Below, in pieces: positions 1 through 10,469 of a stretch of 64,000 bases of DNA. How positions within the stretch are numbered: position 1 is the stretch's first letter; the number at the start of each line of letters is the position of its first letter. Made by a program: the position numbers and the translations under genes. The notes beneath the pieces are model-generated. The model made no database searches, was not told the origin of the DNA, and saw nothing but the letters and a program-made list of their open reading frames with translations. The DNA comes from Ceratothoa steindachneri (Eukaryota > Arthropoda > Malacostraca > Isopoda > Cymothoidae): positions 50,179,706-50,243,705 of the forward strand of contig OZ018330.1 of NCBI GenBank assembly GCA_963969495.1, written 5' to 3'.

Positions 1-790
1 AGGATTCCCTCTTCGTTCCATTCTTGCTTCTTGCACTCTTCCTTCCTATAAAATTGCTTAGTTTTTAGTTCCTCTGTTAACCCTTTTTACTTTCAATCTA
101 TATACCATTAATAATAGCTTTGATTTATCTTCTGAAATCGCAAAGTTTGAATCGTCAAGTCCTTTTTTTTCTTTTCTAGCTTTGACATCACGTCCTAATT
201 TACAAATATTCCCCTTCAGGCAACTATAGAGATTATTTTGACTAAAGCCTTTCCGGATAAAAATGCCCTCTTTAATGATTTCAGTTTTACACAATTCTCA
301 CAGTTATTGCATCTAGCTGTCAAAGACAACTATGTCACTTTTAATGGTGTGATTTATCATCAAATTGAAGGTGTTAGGATGGGAAGCCCACTAGGTCCGA
401 TTTTTGCAAATATTTTCATGTGTAATTTTTAAAGATAGACTCATCCGTGATTGTCCTTCTCAATTCAGTGCCTTATTCTACAAAAGATACATTGATGATA
501 CCTTTGCGGTTTTTTCTTCTGGTTCTTGTTCAAAAAGGTTTTTCCATTTTATAAACAATTTACACCCTAATATTACTTTCACTCAATAATATGTTGCCAT
601 TTCTAGATAATAATGTCTCTCGTACCCATTTCGGCATTCAAACGTGTGTTTTAAGAAAACCAACTTTCACAGGGCAGGGTTTAAATTTCTTTAGTTTCTG
701 TGATTTAACATACAAAATTGGCGCCATTAAAACACTCCTCTTCAGAGGTTTTAATTTGTCTTCCACCTATTTTATTATGCATTTTTAATT
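1..790 (+). pseudogene. Penelope reverse transcriptase, frameshifted
   Basis: RNA-directed DNA polymerase core of a Penelope-like element, read in three frames. Residues at about 8-160 resemble the N-terminal RT part (PLRSILAS, then TINNSFDL). Motif A follows at about 181-216 and reads FDITS-stop-FTNIPL, with TAA at 196-198 where Leu is expected. The segment at 238-432 holds the GSPLGP block (about 382-400). A frameshift near 420 leads to the catalytic YIDD box at about 488-499, and another near 590 leads to the LPFLD and RKPTFTG blocks. The YIDD aspartates are intact but the frame is not. Length and block order fit Penelope RT rather than telomerase or LINE RT. Confidence 0.85.
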
Positions 791-1053
791 CATTTTTTTA
801 AAGAATACTTTGCAAAAAATGATTACCCCTTATCTTTAGTTAAAAGCTGTATTAGGAAGTTCCTCTTCAGGCTTTATAACCCCTCCACTTCTTTTAATGT
901 CCCAAAGGAAATCAGGTATATCCTGTTACCAGACATCAGCCCTTGTATTGACCTTCTCCGAAAACGTTTAATTTCCATTTTTAGGAAATTTTATTGTCAA
1001 ATTAATTTTAAACTTATATTTATTAATCACATTATATTGGTAATTTCTCTAAA

Positions 1054-1404
1054 GTGAAAGATAGTATTCCCACGCCGTTTAGTTCGTGCAATATATATAA
1101 ATTCATTTGCCCTAGCTGTAAGTTGGGGACCTATATAGGAAGCACAGTACGTACTCTTCAGCGGCGTTTTTGTTCTCACATGGGAATTAGCTATAGAACC
1201 GGTAAAACATTAAGTAACAAAGAGTTTTCTTCCATCAGGAAACATGCTATTGATTGTAAAACAGACGTGTCCTTAAATGATTTTTCTGTCTTAAAATTTG
1301 CTAAATCTATTTCATCTCTCTGCATTAAAGAATCACTCTGTATTAAATACAACCACCCAAATTTAAATGAGGACACGTCATCCTTTCCTCTGTTTATAAC
1401 TTAA
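1054..1404 (+). pseudogene. GIY-YIG endonuclease domain of PLE-1
   Basis: An open segment of about 116 codons encoding the C-terminal endonuclease of Penelope elements, which nicks target DNA for integration. The Cys pair YKFICPSC, then TYIGST (the YIG half), the arginine in LQRRF, the histidine in CSHMG followed by the typical SYRTGK, and the late KESLCIKYNHPNLNED segment are all visible. This is the usual domain layout and length. It begins in a different frame from the RT remnants, so no intact polyprotein exists. The annotated ATG is simply the first in the open stretch; the real domain is part of a polyprotein. Confidence 0.85.
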
Positions 1405-1782
1405 CAACCAACCAAGCTGTATTCATTCTTTGAATTCCTTCCTGTTTTCATTCGTCATTGTGATCCGACCATGTAAGGTAATGTTTCAGTGTCGATATTT
1501 TAGTTTTACCTTTTGTTTGTATCCAATTCTCTATTTTTACATTTAAATTGTTTAATTTTGTAATATTACGTTTACTTTGTTTGTCCTTAATTGATATTAT
1601 CTCTTTACAAATATTTTGCTGTTCTTTACCTCACTATTTTGTTTGTTCATTAACGTAACGTTCATTTTATATTTTTAACGTCGTTTTTGTGATTTTCTCT
1701 GATTTGTGGTTTTTAACTTTGAACTTGTGCTGTTATTTATGTTTTTAGGCTTAGATTACTCATTTAGAATTTGTTTTTAGCT

Positions 1783-1820
1783 CCTGAAGATGGGTTTTGT
1801 AATAACCCGAAACGTTGGAA
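1783..1820 (+). ncRNA. Hammerhead-like motif at PLE-1 3' end
   Basis: The stretch reads CTGAAGA, then GGGTT, a short loop, AACCC, then GAAACGTTGG. CTGANGA and GAAA are the two conserved hammerhead core blocks, and GGGTT/AACCC would form stem II. Hammerhead ribozymes are established in the terminal repeats of Penelope-like elements. Stem I and the very short stem III are not obvious here and one extra U sits between the core and stem II, so activity is doubtful. Confidence 0.5.
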
Positions 1821-1897
1821 TTAAAGATGGGACTCGCCTTCTTCGTTTTGTCCTTCTTACTGAATATAAGACTCAAGCTTTGCAGAAGAAATCTAGG

Positions 1898-2040
<143 letters not shown>

Positions 2041-2893
2041 AGCAAATACAAGTTCAGCGGGTGATAATAACAACCACAGGGCTTTCGCCATATTTATCTT
2101 CTGCCTTTCAAAACAATTTTATATATAGAAAGAAAGATTCAGATGCCTGGTATTGCAGACTATATAACAATATAGTACAAGAGAAAGAGAAATTGGACGT
2201 GAATGAGCAAATGAGACAAGAAACCGGAGTTTTTTAGAGATAGGAGAAAAGGCCATTAGAAGAACATTAGAACCAAAGAGAGCAGAGGGCGGCACAATGA
2301 AGGAAATCCTTTACCGAGAAGACAGAAATAACGCCAGGGCCAAAAAGTTTGAAAATCTCTTCAGGGGGATTTTTTTTAACATGTTTAACGATCTCCGCTA
2401 CCCTTTGGTGGTTTTAAGCAAGCACGAAAAAGATGGGAGATTTAAAAATGTGCACTGGGGTCTGGAGGGCGTGCCTCTCTCCCAGGTTTAGGTTGTAACA
2501 GGGGTATTGCCCCTGTTCTACTACAGGAGGATTTGCATCTATATATCCAGCGTATTTTCACTTCCCCAACCTCACCACTTTCTTTTCAGATCTTTCCTTA
2601 CAAACCCTCTGTGTGAAACAGCTTCGTATTAGCATCCATGAGCTGCATGATCATCTTTGCTGTGTGAGAGGGAGAAATTTCCTGCATGAAAACAAGCTCT
2701 AATTGTTCGGGGCGAGGGAATCGCACGTCCCGAATTCAGATTCTTTTATACGGCATCGCGTCACGAGTCCCGCGAGACGGGCCTCAGGACCCCGGCAACT
2801 TGCTTCCAAATACCGGGCGCTGTCTCAAATCGGCCCCTCATTCGCACTCGCTCTATCGTGTGATCTTCCCTTGCAGTGGTTTATGGTCACGTG
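2041..2893. other. Unassigned region without recognised gene
   Basis: About 850 bp of moderately GC-rich sequence. Short ORFs (for example 2297-2491 and 2686-2928) show no domain I recognise, no coding continuity and no splice-flanked structure I would trust. Nothing further can be supported. Confidence 0.4.
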
Positions 2894-3110
2894 CACGCGA
2901 CTCTAAAAGTTACTATGTCAGTTCGTAGATCAGTTGATCGGATGGTAACAATTTTACTTTACAATGTTTTTTGGCAATAACAACCTAACTGTGTTATTAA
3001 AATTTGAAACCCTTACCAAGGACCTCCCAAGGTTAGTCTGAAAATTACTGGAAGTTTTAAAGGTCGTATGGTCATAAGATCATAAGTCAGCATAATTAAG
3101 AGCATGCGAG
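2894..3110 (+). repeat. Dispersed repeat, copy A
   Basis: About 215 bp that recur at 61988-62245 in the same orientation. Shared landmarks are GTTACTATG, GATGGTAAC followed by TTTACTTT, CCTCCCAAGGTTAGT, and AGTTTTAAAGGTC followed by a TATGGTCATAAG segment. The copies differ by many substitutions and small indels, so they are old. No coding potential is visible. The family (SINE, LINE 3' end or MITE) is not determined. Confidence 0.7.
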
Positions 3111-3288
3111 TTAGGTTTGTTGACTTTCTTTTCTCGACGGTGATCCCTTTTTACCCCTAACTCACAGGATCCGTATCCTCATGGAGGTTTATCACGGGAG
3201 ACCTCACACTTTTGACCTCGAGATGTGTGTCCTTGTCCTTCACACTTGAATACCTGGTTTTCAGAGGTTGGGTCGGCATTAGCCATCT

Positions 3289-3302
3289 CGCTCTTCCGAT
3301 CT
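3289..3302 (+). other. Exact match to the end of an Illumina adapter
   Basis: The 14 bases CGCTCTTCCGATCT equal the 3' end of the standard Illumina TruSeq/paired-end adapter. It sits just before a low-complexity polypyrimidine array begins. It may mark an untrimmed read end or a mis-join in the assembly rather than biology. Confidence 0.6.
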
Positions 3303-3419
3303 AAAACCATCGGTAGTGGTCTACAATACGCATGAGACACTGTTTCACTACATTAGTTACCAATTTCTATGTCTAGTTTTGTCGCATCCTTTCTCATATC
3401 TTGTATTCTTTACATTTAA

Positions 3420-4640
3420 CCTAAATTCTTTTTCATTTAGCTTTTTTTATCTTTTGTTCTTTCTCATTTATCTGTTATTCTTTTCCACTTATTTTTTTCG
3501 TATAACTTTCATTATTTTTAGCTTATCTTTTATTATTTTCATTTCTCTTTATTCTTTCTTACTTATCTTTTATTTTTTGCACTTATTTTTTATTCTTTTT
3601 TACTTATTTTTTTATGTCTTTTATTATTTTTCGCTTATCTTTTATTCATTGCACTTATCTTTTATTCTTTTTCACTTATTTTTTTCGTATAGCTTTCATT
3701 ATTTGTAGCTTATCTTTTATTATTTTCATTTATCTTTATTCTTACCTTTATCTTTTATTCTTTGCACTTCTTTTATTCTTTTTTACTTATTTTTTCATGT
3801 CTTTTAATATTTTTTGCTTATCTTATATTCTTTTCATTTATCTTTATTATTTTTTACTTATCTTTTATTCTTTGCACTTATTTTTTATTTTTTCTACTTA
3901 TTTTCTTCTTATAACTTTCATTATTTTTAGCTTATCTTTTATTTTTTTCATTTATCTTTATTCTTTTCTCACTTATCTTTTATTCTTTTCATTTATCTTT
4001 AATTCTTTTCCACCTATTTATTTCGTATAGCTTTCATTATTTTTAGCTTACCTTTTATTCTTTTGATTTCTCTTTATTCTTTTTCACTTATCTTTTATTC
4101 TTTTCATTTATCTTTATTATTTTTCCATTATCTTTTATTCTTTGCACTTATTTTTTATTCTTTTTCACTTATTTTTTTCATGTCGTTTATTATTTTTAGC
4201 TTATCTTTTCTTCTTTTCATTTATCTTTATTCTTTTTCACTTATCTTTTATTCTTTGCACTTATCTTTTACTCTCTTCCACTTATTTTCTTCTTATAGCT
4301 TCCATTATTTTTAGCTTATCTTTTATTCTTTTCATTTCTATTTATTCTTTTTCACTTATCTTTTATTCTTTGCATTTATTTGTTATTCTTTTCCACCTAT
4401 TTATTTCGTATAGCTTTCATTATTTTTAGCTTATCTTTTATTCTTTTCATTTATCTTTATTCTTTTTCACTTATCTTTTATTCTTTGCACTTATCTTTTA
4501 TTCTTCTTCACTTATTTTTTCATATCTTTTATTATTTATAGCTTATCTTTTATTCTTTTCACTTATCTTTTATTCTTTTCACTTATCTTTTATTCATTTT
4601 GCCTATACTTTATTCTTTTTCACTTATCTTTTAGTTCTCG
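3420..4640 (+). repeat. Polypyrimidine satellite, CTTATCTTTTATTCTTTTCA type
   Basis: About 1.2 kb of an irregular tandem repeat with a unit near 20-25 bp built from CTTATCTTTTATTC plus TTTTCA or TTTGCA. Sub-blocks such as TATAGCTTTCATTATTTTTAG recur at longer intervals, giving a weak higher-order pattern. ORFs rich in Phe, Ser, Leu and Tyr across it are repeat artefacts. The same family occurs on the other strand at 16432-17105. Confidence 0.85.
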
Positions 4641-5349
4641 TGAAAATAAACGGGTATTTTCAAGAAAATGTACCTTTTGGTATTTTGATCCCTTGTTTTG
4701 TGTCCCAATTATGATCTCGTCTGGCGGCGAGATCATAACTCTTGCTACCTTGTGAAGGTATTTGTAAATAGCGTAACCTAAGGATGGGTGGGAGATAGCC
4801 TGCAGCGGTATGCCCCTACTCGGTTATTTAAAAAGTCTGCGTTTGCACAGGTGTTTCTAGGGTACCTAGTTGTAATTTCTTTCTCCTGGCATTCTTGTTC
4901 TTTCTATTTACCCGTCTTTGTCTTCCGTCTTTTCATCCCTCTCCTCAGTTTTTCCTACCGAATGAAAATGCTTTCGTTGGTTCCCCCAGATTTCTTTCAC
5001 TTCTACACTCAAGGAAGCTTATTTAATTATCTCAAATCCTTCACCCTTTTCGAGGTACAGTGATCCTTCTAGCAAGTATTTCTAGCTAAGCTTCACTTCG
5101 TTTTCCCTCATCGTTCTCATAAAGGACGTTTAAACTCTATGATTTGAGATTTTGTAACTTTTGAATAGCGGCCCTAATTGACCCTAGGACGGCAATTCTT
5201 CAACTGGGCAAAACTGGGGCCCATATTGTTCCAATGAGTCTCAATTCGAAAATAAACAGATTAAATTAGGGTAGGCCTGATAGAAAACTAAATACCTAGG
5301 TCATTTCAGTGTTAGCGTGGTTGGTTGCATTTTCTCTTATGTAAGTTTT
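4641..5349. other. Unassigned region without recognised gene
   Basis: About 700 bp with no recognised protein, RNA or repeat family. The 91-codon ORF at 4788-5063 has no recognisable motif. Confidence 0.4.
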
Positions 5350-5416
5350 GTTAGGTTAGATTAAGTTAGGTTAGGTTAGGTTAGGTTAGGATGCGTTTGG
5401 TTAGGCTAGGTTAGCT
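5350..5416 (+). repeat. Interstitial TTAGG telomere-type tract
   Basis: Five uninterrupted TTAGG units (about 5365-5390), flanked by variant units such as TTAGATTAAG and TTAGGCTAGG. TTAGG is the standard telomere repeat of arthropods, so this is either an interstitial telomere relic or a short simple repeat. It lies about 130 bp upstream of the CT microsatellite that holds three LINEs. Confidence 0.75.
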
Positions 5417-5549
5417 CACTGTTTGTATCTATACCACTGCATAGCCCTATATAAAACTGATTTCCTCGTGCGTCAAGCCAAAGCAAACTTAAAAATAAAT
5501 TATTCATCTCTTTAGACTTTTCTTTATTATTTCTCCTTTTGGAAGCTCT

Positions 5550-5778
5550 ATTCTGTATATCTCTCTGTCTCAGTTTTTCTATCTCTCTCTGCTTCTGTTT
5601 GCCTGTCTCTCTCTTGCTCTGTCTGTCTGCCTCTCTTTTGCTCTATCTGTCTATCTCTGTCTCTATCAGCCTGTCTCTCTCTGGCCCATTCTGCCTGTAT
5701 CTCTCTGCCTCTGTCTGTACCTGGCTCTGTATGTCTCACTTTCTCTGTCTTTGTCTGCTTGCCTCTCTCACTTCTCAG
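5550..5778 (+). repeat. CT-rich microsatellite, piece 1
   Basis: Irregular tandem repeat of TCTCTCTG, TCTGCCTG and TCTGTCTG units. It matches the pieces at 6731-6905, 10470-10928 and 16222-16352. The four pieces look like one original array split by LINE insertions. Confidence 0.9.
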
Positions 5779-5789
5779 GATAGGCTAGT

Positions 5790-6465
5790 GGTCCGAGAGG
5801 TGGCAGATGCTATTTAACTTTGACAAGTGCAAGATAATGCACAGCGGCCATGCTAACCCTCGTGAAAACTACTTCTTGCTAGGCAAAAAGCTTGATACCA
5901 CTGACCTTGAAAATGATTTAGGCGTGCTAATCAGCCTTGACCCAAAGTTCTCCAAGCAGTACCTCCAGGTGGAAAAGAGTGCTTAACGAATGCCAGGGTA
6001 CATAAAGAGACATTCTCGCTTCCTTAAATAATCAGATTGTTCTTGCCTTGTACAACTCTCTAGTCCAGTTACACCTTGAATACGACGTCCAATTCTGGTC
6101 CCCAACACTGCAGAAGGACATTGAACGGCTGGAAAGGGTACAGGCCAGAGCCCCAAACTGATCCCTTCCCTTAGACCTAAAAGTTATCAGCATTGGCTAC
6201 AAGAACTGATGATGTTCTCCCTGGTTTCGCGCTGGTTAAGAAGCCAGCTGGTTGAAACTTTTAAGATAATACAGGGACTTGGAAACGTTGATCACATGAG
6301 GCTGTTCACGTTGAACGCAAATGCTACACGTAACTACGGTTAAAAACTGGACTTACCGCAATTACTAGCATTTACGGCAACTTCTTCTCGTACAAAAGTG
6401 GTGAACAGTTTGTCAGTCAAACAGTCCAAGTCTCGACTTGACGAGATAATCCACGACTTGACCTA
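5790..6465 (+). pseudogene. CR1-D reverse transcriptase C-terminal relic
   Basis: Translates, with several stops and frameshifts, to the thumb and C-terminal part of a CR1-type ORF2 protein. Visible blocks are FNFDKCKIMH, DLGVLIS, KFSKQ, the YIKRH segment, an out-of-frame LVQLSSPV region, and QLVETFKIIQGLGNVDH near the end. The same blocks occur in the same order in CR1-1 (9652-10365). The FADD catalytic box lies upstream of the truncation and is absent. Non-functional. Confidence 0.8.
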
Positions 6466-6663
6466 GATGTTACTACTTTGGTATAGATTAGAGGCAAGTA
6501 GATAGGTTTCAACTTTTCTATACAAAAATTCTGATTGTGTTCTTTTTCACAGCACAATCAGGTATCTTTTCCGCTTTCTGGACCGCAAAGAGAGAGGTTG
6601 GGGGAAGAACCTTCATCTATGCTATGCTTTCTCTTATGATATAGGTTAGGGCCTTCCCAAAAT

Positions 6664-6704
6664 AGTACCTCCACGGTATAGTCAGCAATGTCCTTTGAGG
6701 TACT
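6664..6704 (+). promoter_or_regulatory. CR1-D 3' terminal stem-loop
   Basis: AGTACCTC (6664-6671) pairs perfectly with GAGGTACT (6697-6704) across a 25-nt loop. The equivalent element in the other copies uses a different stem sequence with the same loop length. It is probably the RNA structure recognised by the RT at the start of reverse transcription (inference from LINE biology). Confidence 0.65.
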
Positions 6705-6730
6705 ACTTTTCCTTGTGACTCCTTGTGACT

Positions 6731-6905
6731 CTGTTTTTCTGCCTCTCTCTGGCTGTTTGTCTGTCTATTTCTGCTTGTGCCTGCCTATCTTTCTCTGGCT
6801 CTGTCCGCCTGTCTTTCTTTGGATCTTTCTGTCTGTCTCTCTCTGGCTGTGCCTGGCTGTCTCTCTCCGGGTCTGCCTATCTCTCTCTCTGTTCTGTCTG
6901 TCTGC
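6731..6905 (+). repeat. CT-rich microsatellite, piece 2
   Basis: CTCTCTCTGGCTGTTTGTCTG-type repeats between the CR1-D tail and the truncated 5' end of CR1-1. They stay open in the frame of the esterase that follows. Confidence 0.9.
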
Positions 6906-7588
6906 GTCCGAAAATAAAGAATCCGAGCTCAGCAGGCAAATGTGCCAGGGTCATCCTTGTGGGTGATTCCCAGGCACAAGACCTGCAGCCCCTGCTAGCG
7001 GCCCACCTTCGCACAAGCGTTAAGGTAAGCTCCCTGCCAGGATGTAGTAACCACCACATCAGAGTAGAGGCTGAGAAATCACAGATTTCTAAGAGCTCAG
7101 TCGTTGCTCTGAGGGTCAGTGGAAACGACCTCTACCTGAGAGGAGGTAGGGTAGGCCCTACAGATAAAATCCTGTACACGGTCATGGGTGCCGTGGACGA
7201 CTGTGGGCTGAAAACCCGCAAGCGCGTGGTAGTCGGGATGCTCCCGAGGAGAGGTCCAACACGGACCGCTCACTCGATGAATGTCTCTTTAAACCGGCGC
7301 CTGGCAGATTTGTGTACGGCAAAGGGGGTCTTTTTTGTGGACCCGTACCGCACCTTTTATGGTAGAAATAATCTCTACCAAAGGGACGGGGTACATCTTT
7401 CCTTTAAAGGAAAGGCCTTTCTGTTGAACATAATACAGGATGTCGTAGAGAGGACCGAAAGGAGTATCCGGCCCAGAGTGAGGGCGGACGTACGCCAGTA
7501 CGCCGGTGTCACTCCAGGAACGACCTTCTCAGAGGTCGCAAAAAGGGGTGCCTCGCCAACAAACAAGCCGGAAAACGGAAGAGCGTAA
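6906..7588 (+). pseudogene. CR1 ORF1 C-terminal half: SGNH/GDSL-type esterase
   Basis: The esterase half of a CR1 ORF1 protein; SGNH esterase domains in CR1 ORF1 are established. Block I is VGDSQ with the nucleophile Ser, the VSGND block carries the oxyanion Asn, and RDGVHL carries the C-terminal Asp-x-x-His dyad, so all catalytic residues are present. The N-terminal cysteine cluster and coiled coil are lost by truncation. The reading frame happens to run back through the CT microsatellite to an ATG at 6725. That gives a 287-codon ORF whose first 60 or so residues are Ser/Leu/Cys-rich and hydrophobic, an accidental fusion. The stop is at 7586-7588. Catalysis is inferred from motifs only. Confidence 0.8.
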
Positions 7589-7604
7589 AGAGTCCTACAG
7601 TCGG

Positions 7605-10365
7605 GGACTCCCTTAAAAGTTCTTCTGTTCAATGCAAGGTCAATCAGAAACAAGTTTCCTGAGCTCCGTGGCCTCGTAGCGACGGAAGAACCCGAAATGG
7701 TAGCCATAACAGAATCGTGAATAAAATCCTCAAACCGAGACTTTGAAAGCGAATTCAAGGTTACTGGCTACCAACTTTTCCACAAAGATAGGCCAGACAG
7801 AGAGGGTGGCGGTGTAATGTTGTATGTCAAGGATACAATCAAATCTACAAACTCCAACATTATATCCAATCACGAACTCCTAGGCGTTGACCTAGAGATA
7901 GGTCCTGTCAGATACAGGACCCCGGTGCTTTACAGACCCCCTTCTTAACCCGTTGAGAAGGACAGGAAACTGTACCAGCTGCTGGGTGAGCTTGTTCAAG
8001 GCAGAGTGTGCATCGTTATGGGCGATTTCAACAGCCAAGTTGACTGGGAAACCAGAGCAGCCTGTGGCGAGAGCGCGCTACTCCTGGAGTTCGCCAACAA
8101 CGAGTTCCTCACTCAATGGGTCAGAGAACCGACGAGAGGAGATAATATCCTCGACTTGGTCTTCACCTCTGAGGATGATATCGTTGAGGATCTCTCTGTA
8201 GGCGAAGAGCTTGGTGGCAGTGATCACCAGCTAGTTAGATTTACCGTCAAGATCCCGAAGGTAAGGTCTGTTGCCAGTCAATCAAGGAAACTTGACTTGA
8301 GAAGAGCAGACTTTTCAAGCCTTCGTGCTGGGATGACTGATGTAAGGCTAGCGGTATGCGAAGAGGTTGAGGATTCGTGGAACAATTTTAAAAATAAGTT
8401 CATGAGTCCTTAAACTAGTTGCATCCCTCGGAAATGCCTCCGTCGGTTTTTTGTTCAACCAAAGTGGTTTAATCGAGAAATCGGCCAACTGCTTAGGGAG
8501 AAGAGAAATACATACCGGCGATCGAAGATCTCGAGTGCCTTTAAACAGTACCGGAGGCTAGCCAGGAGAGTAAAGTCCAGCATAAGGGCAGCAAAGCGTA
8601 CTGAGGAACTCCGAGTGGCGAGACTCTGCAAGGAGAATCCCAAGGAGTTCTTCGGCTATGTAAATAGCCGTAAACCAATCCATCCTAGGATTGGGCCCTT
8701 AGTGGACGAGGAGGGTGCATTAACTCAGTCAGATGCAGAAAATGCTAACCTTCTCAATGACTACTTCTCCTCAGTGTTTACTAAAGAGTGTGGTCCCATC
8801 CCCTAACCCACGTATTCCTACTCGGGGGAAAAGCTGGAGGCAATGGACTTCACCGAAGGAGAAATAAAGAAAAAGATCGCTGACCTAAAGACGAATAAGT
8901 CCCCCGGACCGGACGGGTTTCTATCCAAGGTGTTGAAGAAAGTGTGCGATGAAGTATCACGACATCTGTGCGCTATCTTTAACATGTCAATCCGGACCGG
9001 ATGCGTTCCTAGAGACTGGCGTGAGGCGGAGGTGACTCGGATCTTCAAGAAAGGAGACCCCAGCCATCCATCAAACTACCGACCTATCAGTCTGACTTCG
9101 ATAGTCGGTAAACTCATGGAAAGCATCATGGTGGACAAAATGACGTCGTATTTAGAGTCAAACCTGCTACTGAGGAGTTCCCAGCACGGCTTCCGAAGGC
9201 AACGGTCATGCCTGACGAACCTTGTGGAATTCTTCAACTTCGTTTTCAGTGAGCACGATCGGGAAAAGGCGGTGGATGTGGTTTACTTAGACTTTCAGAA
9301 AGCCTTTGATAAGGTACCACACCGCTGCCTTCTCCGGAAAGTGTGAGCGCTGGGCATAGACGGAAAAGTAGCCGGCTGGATCGAGAACTGGCTAAGTAAC
9401 AGACGGCAACGGGTAGTGGTAAATGGACAGGCTTCTGAGTGAGGGCCCGTTACTAGCGGGGTGCCTCAAGGTTCTGTCCTGGGACCACTATTATTCATCA
9501 TCTACGTCAACGACATGGACGGTGACATGGTTGCCAAGATTTCCAAATTTGCCGACGATCCTAAGCTTGGTATGAACGTTGCAAAGGATGAAAATACTGC
9601 CCGCCTGCAGGAAGATCTTGTGAAGATTGGGGATGGTCGGACACGTGGTAAATGCCTTTTAACGTGGGGAAATGCAAAGTGATGCATATCGGCCACAGAA
9701 ACCTCCAATCTCAGTTTATCCTTAAGGTCACTGCTATTGAATCCACCGACACTGAGAAGGACTTAGGTGTAACAATCACTAGTGACCTCAAGTTCTCGAA
9801 ACAGTGCATTGAGGCGGAGAAAAAGGCCCAAAGGATGCTAAGCTATATTAAGCGCCAGTTTGGTTATCGGAACCAGGAGATTGTACTGTGCCTGTACAAC
9901 TCACTTGTCCGACCGCACCTGGAGTATGCCGTACAATTTTGGAGTCCTTCATTGCGAAAGGACATCGCGAGATTGGAACGCGTACAAGCCAGGGCAACCA
10001 AGCTGCTTTCCTCTATCCGACATAAAAGTTATGAGAATAGACTAAGGGAATTAAATCTGTTCTCGCTGTAAACCCGTAGACTGCGTGGTCAGCTCATCGA
10101 AGTTTTCAAAATACTTCGAGGGTTTGATAATGTTGACTACCGGGATATTTTCACACTGAGTGAGAACAGAACGCGCAATCACGGCTTCAAACTTGAACTG
10201 AAGCGTTACAACCGCAATATGTGTGGAAATTTTTTCACTTACAGTATCTGCGGTATGTGGAACGCACTTCCAGTGGAAATTTTCAACAGTGAATCTGTTG
10301 ACCAGTTCAAGTCAAGACTAGACAAGGTCTTGAAAAGTGGCCGTTTAGGGACGCAAAACAATTGA
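7605..10365 (+). pseudogene. CR1-1 ORF2: APE endonuclease plus reverse transcriptase, multiple stops
   Basis: This protein would nick the target and reverse-transcribe the element RNA. The endonuclease lies at about 7620-8260, with NARSIRNKF, VLYRPP, the MGDFN block and GGSDHQLV. The RT lies at about 8840-9800, with [48 protein letters not shown] and the catalytic FADD. The C-terminal KLLSSIRHKSYENRL region follows. Breaks include TGA at 7718-7720, and TAA at 7946-7948, 8411-8413 and 8804-8806. There is TGA near 9344, a Trp-to-stop near 9440, a frameshift near 9640 and TAA at 10069-10071. The natural stop is TGA at 10363-10365. There is no ATG in the ORF2 phase between the ORF1 stop and the endonuclease. 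Confidence 0.88.
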
Positions 10366-10398
10366 GCAGCCTTGTGCCCGCTCGATTGCTAGTCCAAA

Positions 10399-10439
10399 GG
10401 TACCCTCTTTGAATGGACCGTAAGGTCTCCTAGGGTACC
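10399..10439 (+). promoter_or_regulatory. CR1-1 3' terminal stem-loop
   Basis: GGTACCCT (10399-10406) pairs perfectly with AGGGTACC (10432-10439) across 25 nt, with an inner GACC/GGTC stem (10416-10427). The doubled CCTTGTTGTTACT tail follows at 10446. The arrangement is conserved in all CR1 copies here. Confidence 0.7.
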
Positions 10440-10469
10440 TTCTTTCCTTGTTGTTACTCCTTGTTGTTA

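Larger units (their letters stand above)
1..1850 (+). mobile_element. Penelope-like retroelement PLE-1, 5' part outside the window
   Basis: The window opens inside a Penelope-like element. The order is RT (1-790), a connector (about 790-1050), a GIY-YIG endonuclease (1054-1404), then an AT-rich 3' region ending near 1850 in a short motif with hammerhead-ribozyme-like blocks. This RT-then-GIY-YIG order is diagnostic of Penelope elements and is not found in LTR or LINE elements. Several frameshifts and stops break the reading frame, so this copy is dead. The right limit is set by the terminal motif at 1783-1820 and the (AT)n tract that follows at 1899. Confidence 0.85.
5785..6733 (+). mobile_element. 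CR1-D, 5'-truncated diverged CR1-type LINE
   Basis: A LINE relic that retains only the RT C-terminal region and the 3' UTR. It runs from the CT microsatellite at its left to a doubled CCTTGTGACT tail at 6711-6733, beyond which the CT microsatellite resumes. It is clearly related to CR1-1, CR1-2 and CR1-3, but is a separate, more diverged lineage. The 3' UTR holds the family stem-loop at 6664-6704. Confidence 0.8.

Noticed and set aside
2686..2928. Overlapping 80- and 67-codon ORFs, and a tRNA T-arm-like GATTCCCTCGCC on the minus strand
   Set aside because: No A box at tRNA spacing and no coding signature.
3316..4429. Membrane-protein-like ORFs rich in Phe, Leu, Ser and Tyr
   Set aside because: They are translations of the polypyrimidine satellite; all frames look alike.
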